This document shows positions 1 to 7,364 of a stretch of 64,000 bases of DNA, piece after piece. Origin of the DNA: Clostridia bacterium (GTDB lineage Bacteria; Bacillota; Clostridia; Oscillospirales; Acutalibacteraceae); the NCBI GenBank assembly GCA_017624675.1, contig JAGAMO010000001.1, positions 1 to 64,000 on the forward strand, in the 5' to 3' direction. The notes beneath the pieces were generated by a model. It did no database searches, was not told where the DNA came from, and was given only the letters and a program-made list of their open reading frames with translations. The stretch's first letter is position 1. Each line of letters begins with the position of its first letter. The position numbers and the translations under genes are program-made.

Positions 1-866
1 CTTTCATCGTGTCCGCCACCGAGACCTGCGCCTCTTTGACGGCCAACAGCATCAATTTCATCAATAAATACAATAGCGGGGGCTTCTTTTTTAGCTTCGT
101 TAAATAGGTCGCGCACACGGGATGCACCGACACCTACAAACATTTCAACAAAGTCAGAACCCGAAATTGAGAAGAAAGGAACACCTGCTTCGCCTGCAAC
201 AGCACGGGCAAGAAGTGTTTTACCTGTTCCTGGGGGACCCACAAGCAGTACGCCCTTGGGGATTTTTGCGCCAAGCTCATTGAATTTTTGAGGAGCTTTT
301 AAGAAATCAACAATTTCTGCCATTTCTTCCTTTTCCTCGTCAGCACCTGCAACATCGGCAAAGGTGGTCTTTTTCTTGGAGTCAAGGCGTCTTGCCTTTG
401 ATTTGCCAAAGCCCATTGTTTTGTCGGCACTCATAGCGCCGTTCATTTTTCTCATCAAAATAACAAGTAAAACAACGGTAGCACCTACCATTAAAAGAGT
501 CGGTAAAAGACTTGTTATCCAAGAGGTTTCACCGCCACGAATAAGGTTATATTCAATATCCTTATCAGTACCCTTGTTTTTCTCTTTGATTTCCCAAATA
601 TCCTCATTAACGTCTTCAATAAATAGACCTGAGTTTGGAACTGTGTAACGGTGCATTTTACCGTCATCACGGGTTTTGTAAGTAAGTTCACCGCTGTAAA
701 GGTTAAGCTCTAACTCTGAAATTTCGTTTGCCTTAACCATTTCAACAATTTGTGAGTATTTGAGTTCGGCGGCGTCCTTTGTAAAATAGGAAACCGTAAG
801 TATTGTCAATATAAATACAATAGGTATTGCAATATACAAAAGGACATTTTTTAGGTTTTTCTTCAA
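1..866 (-). CDS. ftsH: ATP-dependent zinc metalloprotease FtsH (partial, 3' end outside window)
   Basis: Membrane-anchored AAA+ protease that extracts and degrades membrane and short-lived cytosolic proteins. About 288 N-terminal residues are inside the window. Visible in order: a first membrane helix (about residues 5-23), an extracytoplasmic segment, a second helix (about 118-138), then the AAA module with Walker A GPPGTGKT (about 209-216) and Walker B VFIDEIDA. The SRH arginines and the HEXXH zinc site lie beyond the left edge. The start is TTG at 866, which overlaps the hpt stop (TTGA), with AAGGAG about 8 nt upstream inside the end of hpt, so translation is probably coupled to hpt. The order tilS-hpt-ftsH is the usual Firmicutes arrangement. 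Confidence 0.95.
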   Translation of the reverse strand, partial: MKKNLKNVLLYIAIPIVFILTILTVSYFTKDAAELKYSQIVEMVKANEISELELNLYSGELTYKTRDDGKMHRYTVPNSGLFIEDVNEDIWEIKEKNKGTDKDIEYNLIRGGETSWITSLLPTLLMVGATVVLLVILMRKMNGAMSADKTMGFGKSKARRLDSKKKTTFADVAGADEEKEEMAEIVDFLKAPQKFNELGAKIPKGVLLVGPPGTGKTLLARAVAGEAGVPFFSISGSDFVEMFVGVGASRVRDLFNEAKKEAPAIVFIDEIDAVGRQRGAGLGGGHDE

Positions 867-1429
867 GATTTTGCTCCTTCCTCAGTGTCGGCATAAATTG
901 CGGGGTTTAATATAGCGACAAAGGGTAAATTTCTGTAGTCTTCGTTATAATCAAGGCCGTAGCCAATAACAAACTCGTTTGATATAGTTTTACCAACATA
1001 TTTAGCATTAATCGGGGTTTTTCTTCTTTCGGGTTTATCAAGTAAGGTGCAAATGCTCACCGATGCAGGATTTCTTTCAAGCAAAAGTTTTTCAACATAA
1101 GAAAGTGTTGTGCCTGATTCAAGAATATCTTCGATAATTATAACATCAAGACCCTCAATATCGGTATCCAAATCCTTTTTAATGTTAATAAAACCGCTGG
1201 TTTCGGTACCAACATAAGATGAAACCTGCAAAAAATCCAAAATAATATCACAGTCAATTTCGCGTATTAAATCAGCTGTGAAGGGAAGAGAACCTTTCAA
1301 AACGCTCACAACGCAGAGTTTCTTGCCCTTGTAATCCTCGGAAATTTGTTTACCTAAGCGTTTACAAATTTCTGCAATTTCCTCTTTGTCAACAAGTATT
1401 TTTTCAATTGGATTAATTTTAGACTTCAT
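863..1429 (-). CDS. hpt: hypoxanthine phosphoribosyltransferase
   Basis: Purine salvage enzyme that converts hypoxanthine or guanine plus PRPP to IMP or GMP in the cytosol. It has 188 residues, normal for the family. The PRPP-binding loop reads [14 protein letters not shown] (residues 96-109), a slight variant of the usual EDIIDTGxT, with the two acidic residues kept. The N-terminal [11 protein letters not shown] segment matches the family's first loop. The start lies 11 bp inside the end of tilS and the stop overlaps the ftsH start, so this is the middle gene of a tightly coupled operon. The function is secure; preference between hypoxanthine and guanine is not visible. Confidence 0.95.
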   Translation of the reverse strand: MKSKINPIEKILVDKEEIAEICKRLGKQISEDYKGKKLCVVSVLKGSLPFTADLIREIDCDIILDFLQVSSYVGTETSGFINIKKDLDTDIEGLDVIIIEDILESGTTLSYVEKLLLERNPASVSICTLLDKPERRKTPINAKYVGKTISNEFVIGYGLDYNEDYRNLPFVAILNPAIYADTEEGAKS

Positions 1430-2711
1430 TTTCTTTTACCTCAATTAAATAAATCTGTTTAGTGGTGTTTTTAACAGAGCATCTTTCGGCAACGCCGATG
1501 CCATGTATCCAAACAACACCTTTATTGTCGGCAATTACAGGTAGCGTCTCCCTTAAACTTAAGGGAATTTCGCATTCGTTGTAAAGCTTGGTAAGAGGTT
1601 TTGTGCAGCCTCGGTTTGCAAGGCGGATAGTGTCACCCGCTTTTCTTGAACGAACTACTAAATTGCCTATAATTTTATCACAATCCAAAGAATTGTTTAA
1701 AAACAAATTGTTAACTTTTTCCTGTTTTTCGCTGATTTTCACATTATAAAGAGGAAATTCAGTGTCATCTTCTTTAGAAATCACCTTTAAAATGCCTTTA
1801 GTAACAACACAGTATTTGTCTTTTGGAATACTTGTCTTTCCGTTTTGCAAACAAATGTCAAAAATGCTGTCAATATGGCAGTTTTCAAGAGAAATTGTAC
1901 TGTCAATAGCTTTAATAAACCCAACAATAATGCTTTTAGCTAATGCAGGACTAAGAATTTTAAAGTTTTTGACCGAAAGAGAGTCGCCTTTTGAAAAATC
2001 GGCAATATATTTCTCGGCTTCATTTTTTATAAAAGTCGACGCTTCGGCTAAAGATTTAGAGGTCTTTAATGCCGATATTTCGGCTTTGGGGTTAATTTCT
2101 TTTAAAACAGGCACAATTTTATGACGAATTTTATTTCTTGTGTAATCGTCGGTTAAATTTGTGCTGTCGGTTACAAATTTCAAGCTATTGTTTTTACAAT
2201 AATTTTCAATATCCTCTCTTGTTGCACCAATTATTGGTCGGACAATGTAATCCCTCTTAACGGGTATTCCGCAAAGTCCGTCAAGGGCAGTGCCTCTTGC
2301 AAGGTTTAAAAGCACAGTTTCAAGGTTGTCACTTGCAGTGTGTGCTGTAGCAATAACACCCTCATTGACACGCTCAAAAAGGTCATACCTTACCTTTCTT
2401 GCGGCAGTTTCAAGGCTTAAATTATTGCTCTTTGCAAACTGTGGCACATCAACACTTTCACAAATTAGAGGGATATTCAAACTGCCGGAAAAATCTTTAG
2501 CAAAGTTTTCGTCTCTCAAAGCCTCGTCGCTACGAATTTGGTGGTTTAAGTGAACGGCTTTGAGTGTAATGCCGAGAGTGTCCTTTAACTGATTTAAAGC
2601 ATAAAGCAATGCAACCGAATCGGCACCACCCGATAAAGCAACTGTTACAACATCGCCCTTTTTAAAGAGAGAATATGAAGAGACGGTATCTAAAATAATT
2701 TTTTCTATCAT
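1419..2711 (-). CDS. tilS: tRNA(Ile)-lysidine synthase
   Basis: Attaches lysine to C34 of the CAU-anticodon tRNA-Ile so that it reads AUA, using ATP; an essential tRNA modification. The 430-residue protein opens with the N-type ATP-pyrophosphatase P-loop SGGADS (residues 27-32), followed by the catalytic domain. A C-terminal substrate-recognition domain includes the segment NRGCTKPLTKLYNECEIP and ends near GVAERCSVKN. It overlaps dnaB upstream by 4 bp and hpt downstream by 11 bp. Length and motifs are typical of full-length TilS. Confidence 0.95.
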   Translation of the reverse strand: MIEKIILDTVSSYSLFKKGDVVTVALSGGADSVALLYALNQLKDTLGITLKAVHLNHQIRSDEALRDENFAKDFSGSLNIPLICESVDVPQFAKSNNLSLETAARKVRYDLFERVNEGVIATAHTASDNLETVLLNLARGTALDGLCGIPVKRDYIVRPIIGATREDIENYCKNNSLKFVTDSTNLTDDYTRNKIRHKIVPVLKEINPKAEISALKTSKSLAEASTFIKNEAEKYIADFSKGDSLSVKNFKILSPALAKSIIVGFIKAIDSTISLENCHIDSIFDICLQNGKTSIPKDKYCVVTKGILKVISKEDDTEFPLYNVKISEKQEKVNNLFLNNSLDCDKIIGNLVVRSRKAGDTIRLANRGCTKPLTKLYNECEIPLSLRETLPVIADNKGVVWIHGIGVAERCSVKNTTKQIYLIEVKENEV

Positions 2712-4078
2712 CTGAAGGTATCCAAAGAGGTAAAGCGTGTGTACTGACCATCGAAGAATAAGTCAACCGAGCCTAGACCACCATGGCGGTTTTTAGCAAT
2801 AATACATTCTGACTTATTGGGGTCAGACCTATCTTCATCCTCTGCCTTTTCATTGTCGTAATAAGTGTCGCGGTAAAGGAATAAAACTATATCTGCGTCC
2901 TGCTCGATAGAACCTGAATCTCTAAGGTCGGAAAGTGCGGGTTTGTGTGATTTGCCCTTAGTTTCGGTGCCACGGGACAACTGGGCACAGGCGATAACCG
3001 GCACCTTTAAGTCTTTAGCCATTATTTTAAGGTTACGGGTGATTTCCGATACCTCTTGAACGCGGTTATCGATATTACGAGATGATTTCATAAGACCTAG
3101 GTAGTCTACAACCACCAAGTCAACCTTAGGCATTCTTCTAATTTTTGCCTTCATTTCGGGAACGGTTATGTTAGAGGTTTCATCAAAATAAATATTGGCT
3201 TTGGAGAGATTATCGCCAGCCATAGCCAATCTTGTCCACTCGTCATCCTCAAGTTCGCCGTTACGGAGCTTTTCGCTAGGAATTCCTGCTTCACTTGAAA
3301 GCATACGCTGCGCCAACTGGTCGCGAGACATTTCAAGGGAGAAAAAGCAAACAGTTTTGCCTGAGTTTATCGCAACATTTCGCACAATGTTAAGAGCAAA
3401 GGCGGTTTTACCCATACCGGGACGGGCACCCAAAATAATAAGGTCCGACTTGTAGAGACCGCCGATTACCTTGTCAAGTGAGCCAATGCCTGTGGGTACA
3501 CCGATATAATCGGCGCGGGTTTCGGGGTTACTCATTTTATTAAGGCGGTCATAGGTTTCGTTTTCAATAACCGATTTGATGTGGGTAAGTCCGCTAACCT
3601 CTCTGCCTTGGCGGATTGCGTAAATACTTTGCTCAGCGTTATCAATAAGTTTGCCCGAGTCGGTCTCGCCGTCATTGATATCCCTAATAATACCTTGGGC
3701 GGCGTTCATAAGTGAACGGGCATAGTAACGTTCTTTAATAATTTCAATATGACTTTGAACGTTAGCCGATGAGGGGACGGTTTGAACCAACTGTGTTAGA
3801 TATGCTTTTCCGCCTGCTTCGTCATAAACACCGTCACGCTTAAGTCTTTCTAAGAGAGATACAAAGTCAATAGTTTGGCTAAGCTCATACATAGTAGCCA
3901 TGGCGGTGTAGATTTCTTTGTGTTGAGGCAGATAGAAATAGTCAGCAGACATACTTACTGCAACTTCACTAAGACACTTAGGGTCAATTAAAATTGCACC
4001 CAAAACCGCTTGTTCGGCTTCGATAGAATAGGGTAAACGCCCTGTATCTAAATTGTAAATTAATTTTTCGTCACTCAT
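2708..4078 (-). CDS. dnaB: replicative DNA helicase DnaB (DnaC of Bacillus)
   Basis: Hexameric 5'-3' helicase that unwinds DNA at the replication fork and recruits primase. It has 456 residues. The N-terminal primase-interacting domain begins with the family hallmark PYSIEAEQAVLGAIL (residues 16-30). The RecA-like C-terminal domain carries Walker A GARPGMGKT (217-225), Walker B VVDYLGLM, and the conserved AQLSRG and SGSIEQDADIV motifs. It lies 21 bp downstream of rplI and overlaps tilS by 4 bp. No intein or insertion is present. Confidence 0.97.
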   Translation of the reverse strand: MSDEKLIYNLDTGRLPYSIEAEQAVLGAILIDPKCLSEVAVSMSADYFYLPQHKEIYTAMATMYELSQTIDFVSLLERLKRDGVYDEAGGKAYLTQLVQTVPSSANVQSHIEIIKERYYARSLMNAAQGIIRDINDGETDSGKLIDNAEQSIYAIRQGREVSGLTHIKSVIENETYDRLNKMSNPETRADYIGVPTGIGSLDKVIGGLYKSDLIILGARPGMGKTAFALNIVRNVAINSGKTVCFFSLEMSRDQLAQRMLSSEAGIPSEKLRNGELEDDEWTRLAMAGDNLSKANIYFDETSNITVPEMKAKIRRMPKVDLVVVDYLGLMKSSRNIDNRVQEVSEITRNLKIMAKDLKVPVIACAQLSRGTETKGKSHKPALSDLRDSGSIEQDADIVLFLYRDTYYDNEKAEDEDRSDPNKSECIIAKNRHGGLGSVDLFFDGQYTRFTSLDTFR

Positions 4079-4099
4079 TTTAAAATCTCCGAGTTAAAA

Positions 4100-4543
4100 T
4101 TAAATTCCTGTTACAACAACATTTACCTTTGCGGTAATTCCTTGATAAAGTTTAATTTCTGCTGTGTATTCGCCGAAGTTTTTAATATCCGCAACCTGCA
4201 TTTTCTTGCGATCTATTTTAATTTTAAGACTGTTTTCAATCTCTTGCGCTATCTCTTTAGAGGTAACAGAGCCAAACAACTTGCCGTTTGAACCAGCCTT
4301 TGCTTTTATGGTAACGGTTTTGCCTTCCAGTGCTTTAGCAGTGGCATTGGCAGCGTTAATTTCCTCTTGTTTGTGGTGTGCTTTTGATGCCTCGCGGTTT
4401 TTAAGGTCGTTTAAAGCGGTGCTGTCAGCCTCTACCGCTAACTTTTTGGGGAATAAAAAGTTTCTTGCATATCCGTCCGAAACGTTACAAAGCTCACCCT
4501 TTTTGCCGTGGCCTTTAACGTCTGCTAATAATATAACCTTCAT
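4100..4543 (-). CDS. rplI: 50S ribosomal protein L9
   Basis: Large-subunit ribosomal protein at the base of the L1 stalk. It has 147 residues, the usual length. The signature [21 protein letters not shown] is present, followed by [13 protein letters not shown]. The long connecting helix (about 40-75) and the C-terminal domain ([14 protein letters not shown]) are both intact. It lies 12 bp downstream of rnj and 21 bp upstream of dnaB. In Bacillus the gene before rplI is gdpP; here that position is held by an RNase J gene. Confidence 0.97.
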   Translation of the reverse strand: MKVILLADVKGHGKKGELCNVSDGYARNFLFPKKLAVEADSTALNDLKNREASKAHHKQEEINAANATAKALEGKTVTIKAKAGSNGKLFGSVTSKEIAQEIENSLKIKIDRKKMQVADIKNFGEYTAEIKLYQGITAKVNVVVTGI

Positions 4544-4555
4544 AATTTTTTCTCC

Positions 4556-6385
4556 TTAAATATTAACTTCCATAATAATCGGTAAAACCATAGGACTGCG
4601 TTTTGTTCTTTGGAAAAGGAAACGGGAAATGCCGTCTTTTAGTTTTGTTTTAACTGTGTTCCAGTCGCGCACATTGTAGATATAGCAACGCTCTAAAATG
4701 TCCGCCGCCTGTTCGTTTATATCTCTTATGAGTTCTTCGGATTCTTTTACATAGATGAATCCTCTTGTAACGACATCGGGACCCGAAATAATCTCGCGTG
4801 TTCTTCTGTCAACAGCCATAGCAATGATAATTATACCGTCATCAGATAAAAGTTTGCGGTCGCGAAGAACAATGCTTCCAACATCGCCAACGCCGAGTCC
4901 GTCAACCAAAACCCTACCCGCGTGAACAGTTTCGGTGGATTTGGCTGCCTTTTTAGTAAGCTCAATGACATCGCCGTTTTGGGAAATCACAATGTTTTTA
5001 GGGTCAATACCAACCTGTTCGGCAAGATGAGAATGGCGCATAAGATGTTTTTGCTCACCGTGAACGGGAATGAAGAATCGGGGTTTTACAATGCTCATCA
5101 TAAGCTTTAACTCTTCTTGACAAGCATGACCCGAAACGTGAACGTCATACATTTTTTCATAAACAACATTTGCGCCGCGCTTCATAAGCTCGTTTATAAC
5201 TTTGCTAACAAGCTTTTCGTTTCCGGGAATCGGGGTTGCCGAGATTATAATCATATCACCAGGGATAATTTCTATCTGACGGTGGTCGGAGAATGCAATT
5301 CGGTGCAAAGCCGACATTGTTTCGCCCTGACTTCCTGTTGTTACAAGAACAATTTTTTCAGGCGGATACTGGTTAATATCAGATACATCAATAAGAATGT
5401 TTTCGGGCACATTAAGGTAACCGAGTTCAGATGCTACAGCCACAACATTACTCATACTTCTGCCCGAAACAGCAACCTTGCGGTTGCACTTAAATGCTTC
5501 GTTTATAATCTGCTGAATTCTGTGAATGTTGGAAGAGAATGTAGCGATTATGATTCGGTGACCCTCGGCTTGATTAAAGAAATGCGAAAGAGAGTCGCCA
5601 ACTAAACTTTCGGATGAAGTAAAACCTGGTCTTTCGGCGTTTGTTGAATCGGCAAGCAATGCCAAAACACCCTTTTTGCCGTATTCACCAAAACGGGCAA
5701 GGTCTATTACATTTCCGTCAATGGGAGTTGTGTCAATTTTAAAGTCGCCTGTGTGAATAACTGTACCGGCAGGGGAGTTAATCGCAAATGCAACTGCATC
5801 GGGAATAGAGTGGTTAACATTAATAAACTCAACTGTGAATTTGCCTAAAGTAACGGTGTCGCCAGCTTTAACAATGTTGAGTTTAGCGTCGCCTAAAAGA
5901 CGATGCTCTTTAAGTTTTCCCTCTATAAGTCCAATAGTCAAACGGGTAGCGTAAATAGGGAGATTAAATTCTTTTAAAAGATAGGGAATAGCACCGATAT
6001 GGTCTTCGTGACCGTGGGTTACAACTAAACCTTTGATTTTATCCTTGTTTTCTAAAATATAGGTAAAATCGGGAATAACAATATCAATACCGGGCATTTC
6101 CTCGTCGGGGAAAGACATACCGCAGTCAACTAAAAACATATCACCGTCATATTCATAAAGGGTTATGTTTTTGCCAATTTCTCCAAGACCGCCCAAGGGA
6201 ATAATCTTAACGGGCAGTTTTGGGGTTTGGGGCTTTTTATAGGTTCTTTTATCAGACTGTTTTTTAGTACTGTGATTTTTAGAAGCCTGAGTCTTGCGGT
6301 TGGCGGTATTTTTATCTGTCTTTTTATAAGTCCTTTTGCTGACATCCTTTTTTTTGGAGTCAGTAGGGTTTTTCGCTTGATACAT
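4556..6385 (-). CDS. rnj: ribonuclease J with a basic N-terminal extension
   Basis: Metallo-beta-lactamase/beta-CASP ribonuclease with 5'-3' exonuclease and endonuclease activity in mRNA decay and rRNA maturation. It has 609 residues. Residues 1-58 are a Lys/Thr/Ser-rich low-complexity tail that includes repeated KRTYKK. The catalytic domain starts at VKIIPLGGLGEIGKN; zinc ligands include HGHEDH (124-129). Later motifs are HTGDFK, ADSTN, the beta-CASP SGRSM and the PVHGEQ-H motif. The C-terminal domain has typical RNase J length. It is the first gene of the minus-strand housekeeping run. Only one RNase J is in the window, so J1 versus J2 cannot be assigned. Confidence 0.93.
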   Translation of the reverse strand: MYQAKNPTDSKKKDVSKRTYKKTDKNTANRKTQASKNHSTKKQSDKRTYKKPQTPKLPVKIIPLGGLGEIGKNITLYEYDGDMFLVDCGMSFPDEEMPGIDIVIPDFTYILENKDKIKGLVVTHGHEDHIGAIPYLLKEFNLPIYATRLTIGLIEGKLKEHRLLGDAKLNIVKAGDTVTLGKFTVEFINVNHSIPDAVAFAINSPAGTVIHTGDFKIDTTPIDGNVIDLARFGEYGKKGVLALLADSTNAERPGFTSSESLVGDSLSHFFNQAEGHRIIIATFSSNIHRIQQIINEAFKCNRKVAVSGRSMSNVVAVASELGYLNVPENILIDVSDINQYPPEKIVLVTTGSQGETMSALHRIAFSDHRQIEIIPGDMIIISATPIPGNEKLVSKVINELMKRGANVVYEKMYDVHVSGHACQEELKLMMSIVKPRFFIPVHGEQKHLMRHSHLAEQVGIDPKNIVISQNGDVIELTKKAAKSTETVHAGRVLVDGLGVGDVGSIVLRDRKLLSDDGIIIIAMAVDRRTREIISGPDVVTRGFIYVKESEELIRDINEQAADILERCYIYNVRDWNTVKTKLKDGISRFLFQRTKRSPMVLPIIMEVNI

Positions 6386-6446
6386 TAAAAATATCCTCCA
6401 AAAATATTATTTTAATACATACTCAAGGTATGTTATGTTCGAGAAG

Positions 6447-6475
6447 GTATAATATTCCTTATACTGTATAGTCAA
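6447..6475 (-). promoter_or_regulatory. candidate sigma-A promoter upstream of rnj (proximal)
   Basis: Read on the minus strand: TTGACT, a 17-nt spacer, then TTATAC (a 16-nt reading gives TATTAT/ATTATA variants). It could act in tandem with the distal promoter. The -10 element is weaker than in most promoters of this window. Confidence 0.4.
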
Positions 6476-6484
6476 TCATTATAT

Positions 6485-6513
6485 ATATTACATTTTTTAA
6501 AGTATAAAGTCAA
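6485..6513 (-). promoter_or_regulatory. candidate sigma-A promoter upstream of rnj (distal)
   Basis: Read on the minus strand: TTGACT, a 17-nt spacer, then TAATAT. It lies about 100 bp upstream of the rnj start, in the 218-bp gap between divergent genes. Confidence 0.5.
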
Positions 6514-6576
6514 GGGTATTAAGGCAAATATTTACATATATTATTCACACTTTTTTGTTTTTTAAGCCCCGTTTTC

Positions 6577-6605
6577 TTGACAAGGTAAAATAAAATTCAT
6601 ATAAT
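6577..6605 (+). promoter_or_regulatory. sigma-A promoter of the small gene at 6622
   Basis: TTGACA, 17-nt spacer, TATAAT: a full consensus match. Transcription should begin near 6611-6613, only about 10 nt before the chosen start codon, so the leader is very short. The in-frame ATG at 6604 lies inside the -10 box and cannot be translated from this promoter. Confidence 0.75.
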
Positions 6606-6621
6606 GCAAAAGGTGAGAAAA

Positions 6622-6948
6622 ATGTTTGGATTTAAAAAGAAAAACAAAAATCCTAATGCCGATGTTTTAAAGCAGATGGACGGCAGGGAGATTATATATG
6701 TAACTCAGCGTATTAGGAATGAAGACGGCGCTTTGAAAGAGGTAATCCTAGGCAAAGAGGGTAGAATTGTCATTTTAGATGATGAAATCCGTGTTATGTG
6801 CGGTGCTACCGATGTTTTTCGTTGCCCTATAGAAAACGCCACTTATTATATGCTTTTAAGCGGTGACGGTATAACCGTTTCGGGTGTTAATTCTCTTAAT
6901 GATACACAAATGGATATCATTGTTTTTTATAAGTATCACAGAAAATAG
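6622..6948 (+). CDS. small conserved-looking hypothetical protein (108 aa)
   Basis: Not recognised. The product is 108 residues: a basic N-terminus (MFGFKKKNKNP), then a compact alternating strand pattern (GREIIYVTQRIRN, VILGKEGRIVILDDEIRVMCG, ATDVFRCPI, ATYYMLLSGDGITVSG) that suggests a small all-beta fold without membrane segments. The start at 6622 is preferred over the in-frame ATG at 6604 because AGGTGAG (6611-6617) is correctly spaced for 6622 and 6604 lies in the -10 box. It is monocistronic and followed within 10 bp by the tRNA promoter. Codon use resembles its neighbours, so it is probably a real gene. Confidence 0.75.
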   Translation: MFGFKKKNKNPNADVLKQMDGREIIYVTQRIRNEDGALKEVILGKEGRIVILDDEIRVMCGATDVFRCPIENATYYMLLSGDGITVSGVNSLNDTQMDIIVFYKYHRK

Positions 6949-6954
6949 CAAACC

Positions 6955-6982
6955 TTGACATTTGGGGCGTTTGTGCTATAAT
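6955..6982 (+). promoter_or_regulatory. promoter of the tRNA-Leu locus
   Basis: TTGACA, 16-nt spacer, TATAAT, 7 bp after the stop of the preceding small gene. It points through the duplicated leader toward the tRNA, so the duplicated segment should be part of the precursor transcript. Confidence 0.75.
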
Positions 6983-7010
6983 ATTCCAAGGATAAATTCC
7001 TAAAATAAGT

Positions 7011-7082
7011 CACCGCAAGAGTCACGCGATACGCGGCTGCCAAAAGAAAATTTAATATTTGCACCTGTGGCGGAACTGGCAG
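7011..7082 (+). repeat. direct repeat copy A: tRNA leader plus first 22 nt of tRNA-Leu
   Basis: This segment matches 7175-7247 almost base for base (small differences in the A-rich stretch). It contains the leader hairpin core CCGC...GCGG and, at 7061-7082, the exact first 22 nt of the downstream tRNA-Leu (GCACCTGTGGCGGAACTGGC...). The match stops abruptly at 7083. The tRNA piece lacks the anticodon and T arms and cannot be a working tRNA. Confidence 0.85.
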
Positions 7083-7174
7083 TTTTGAAACGAGCGCCTC
7101 CTGTGGAGGATACAGCGAGAATTCAAAAGGCGCAGCGGTCGACAGGTGAGATACGGCAGTATCGAATCGTCGGG
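7083..7174 (+). other. 92-nt structured insert between the two tRNA-leader copies
   Basis: Unrecognised sequence with clear pairing: outer stem TTTTGAA (7083-7089)/TTCAAAA (7122-7128) enclosing the hairpin CCTCC-TGT-GGAGG (7097-7109). Further on, GATACGGCAGTATC forms a second hairpin. CAGGTG (7143-7148) can pair with CACCTG of the upstream tRNA fragment, closing an 89-nt tRNA-sized fold. It is G+C-richer than its surroundings. The function is unknown. Confidence 0.6.
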
Positions 7175-7247
7175 CACCGCAAGAGTCACGCGATACGCGG
7201 CTGCCAAAGAAAAAACTAAATATTTGCACCTGTGGCGGAACTGGCAG
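7175..7247 (+). repeat. direct repeat copy B: leader plus 5' part of the intact tRNA-Leu
   Basis: Second copy of the leader at 7011-7082; here it runs on into the complete tRNA. In this copy the leader hairpin is longer, because GGCA precedes CCGC and pairs with TGCC after GCGG. Confidence 0.85.
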
Positions 7248-7312
7248 ACGCGTATGGTTCAGGTCCATATTTTCGAAAGGAAGTGCAGGTTCGATTCCTG
7301 TCAGGTGCACCA
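7226..7312 (+). tRNA. tRNA-Leu, anticodon CAG, CCA encoded
   Basis: An 87-nt class II tRNA. The acceptor stem GCACCTG/CAGGTGC is perfect. The D arm lies in GGCGGAACTGGCAGACGC. The anticodon stem TATGG/CCATA closes a loop TTCAGGT whose triplet is CAG, which decodes CUG leucine codons. The long variable arm (TTTTCGAAAGGAAGT) is typical of leucine tRNAs. The T arm is GCAGG-TTCGATT-CCTGT, and the 3' end A-CCA is encoded. A terminator follows directly. Confidence 0.97.
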
Positions 7313-7320
7313 AAAACTAA

Positions 7321-7364
7321 ACCCGAATCTTTTACGTTTTGTAAAAGGTTCGGGTTATTTATTT
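7321..7364. terminator. terminator shared by tRNA-Leu (+) and the ABC exporter operon (-)
   Basis: The inverted repeat ACCCGAATCTTTTAC ... GTAAAAGGTTCGGGT (7321-7355) is followed by a T-rich tail on the plus strand and preceded by an A-rich stretch that serves the minus strand. The minus-strand stop codon lies at 7363-7365, so the hairpin sits immediately after both convergent units. Confidence 0.8.

Noticed and set aside
5117-5605. Plus-strand frame of 162 residues opposite rnj
   Set aside because: Shadow frame; no family features, while the minus strand encodes conserved RNase J motifs.
6936-7313. Minus-strand open frame of 125 residues across the tRNA-Leu locus (starts MVHLTGIEPALP)
   Set aside because: It is the antisense reading of a tRNA gene and its duplicate; the GIEPA-type peptide is a well-known artefact of translated tRNA complements.
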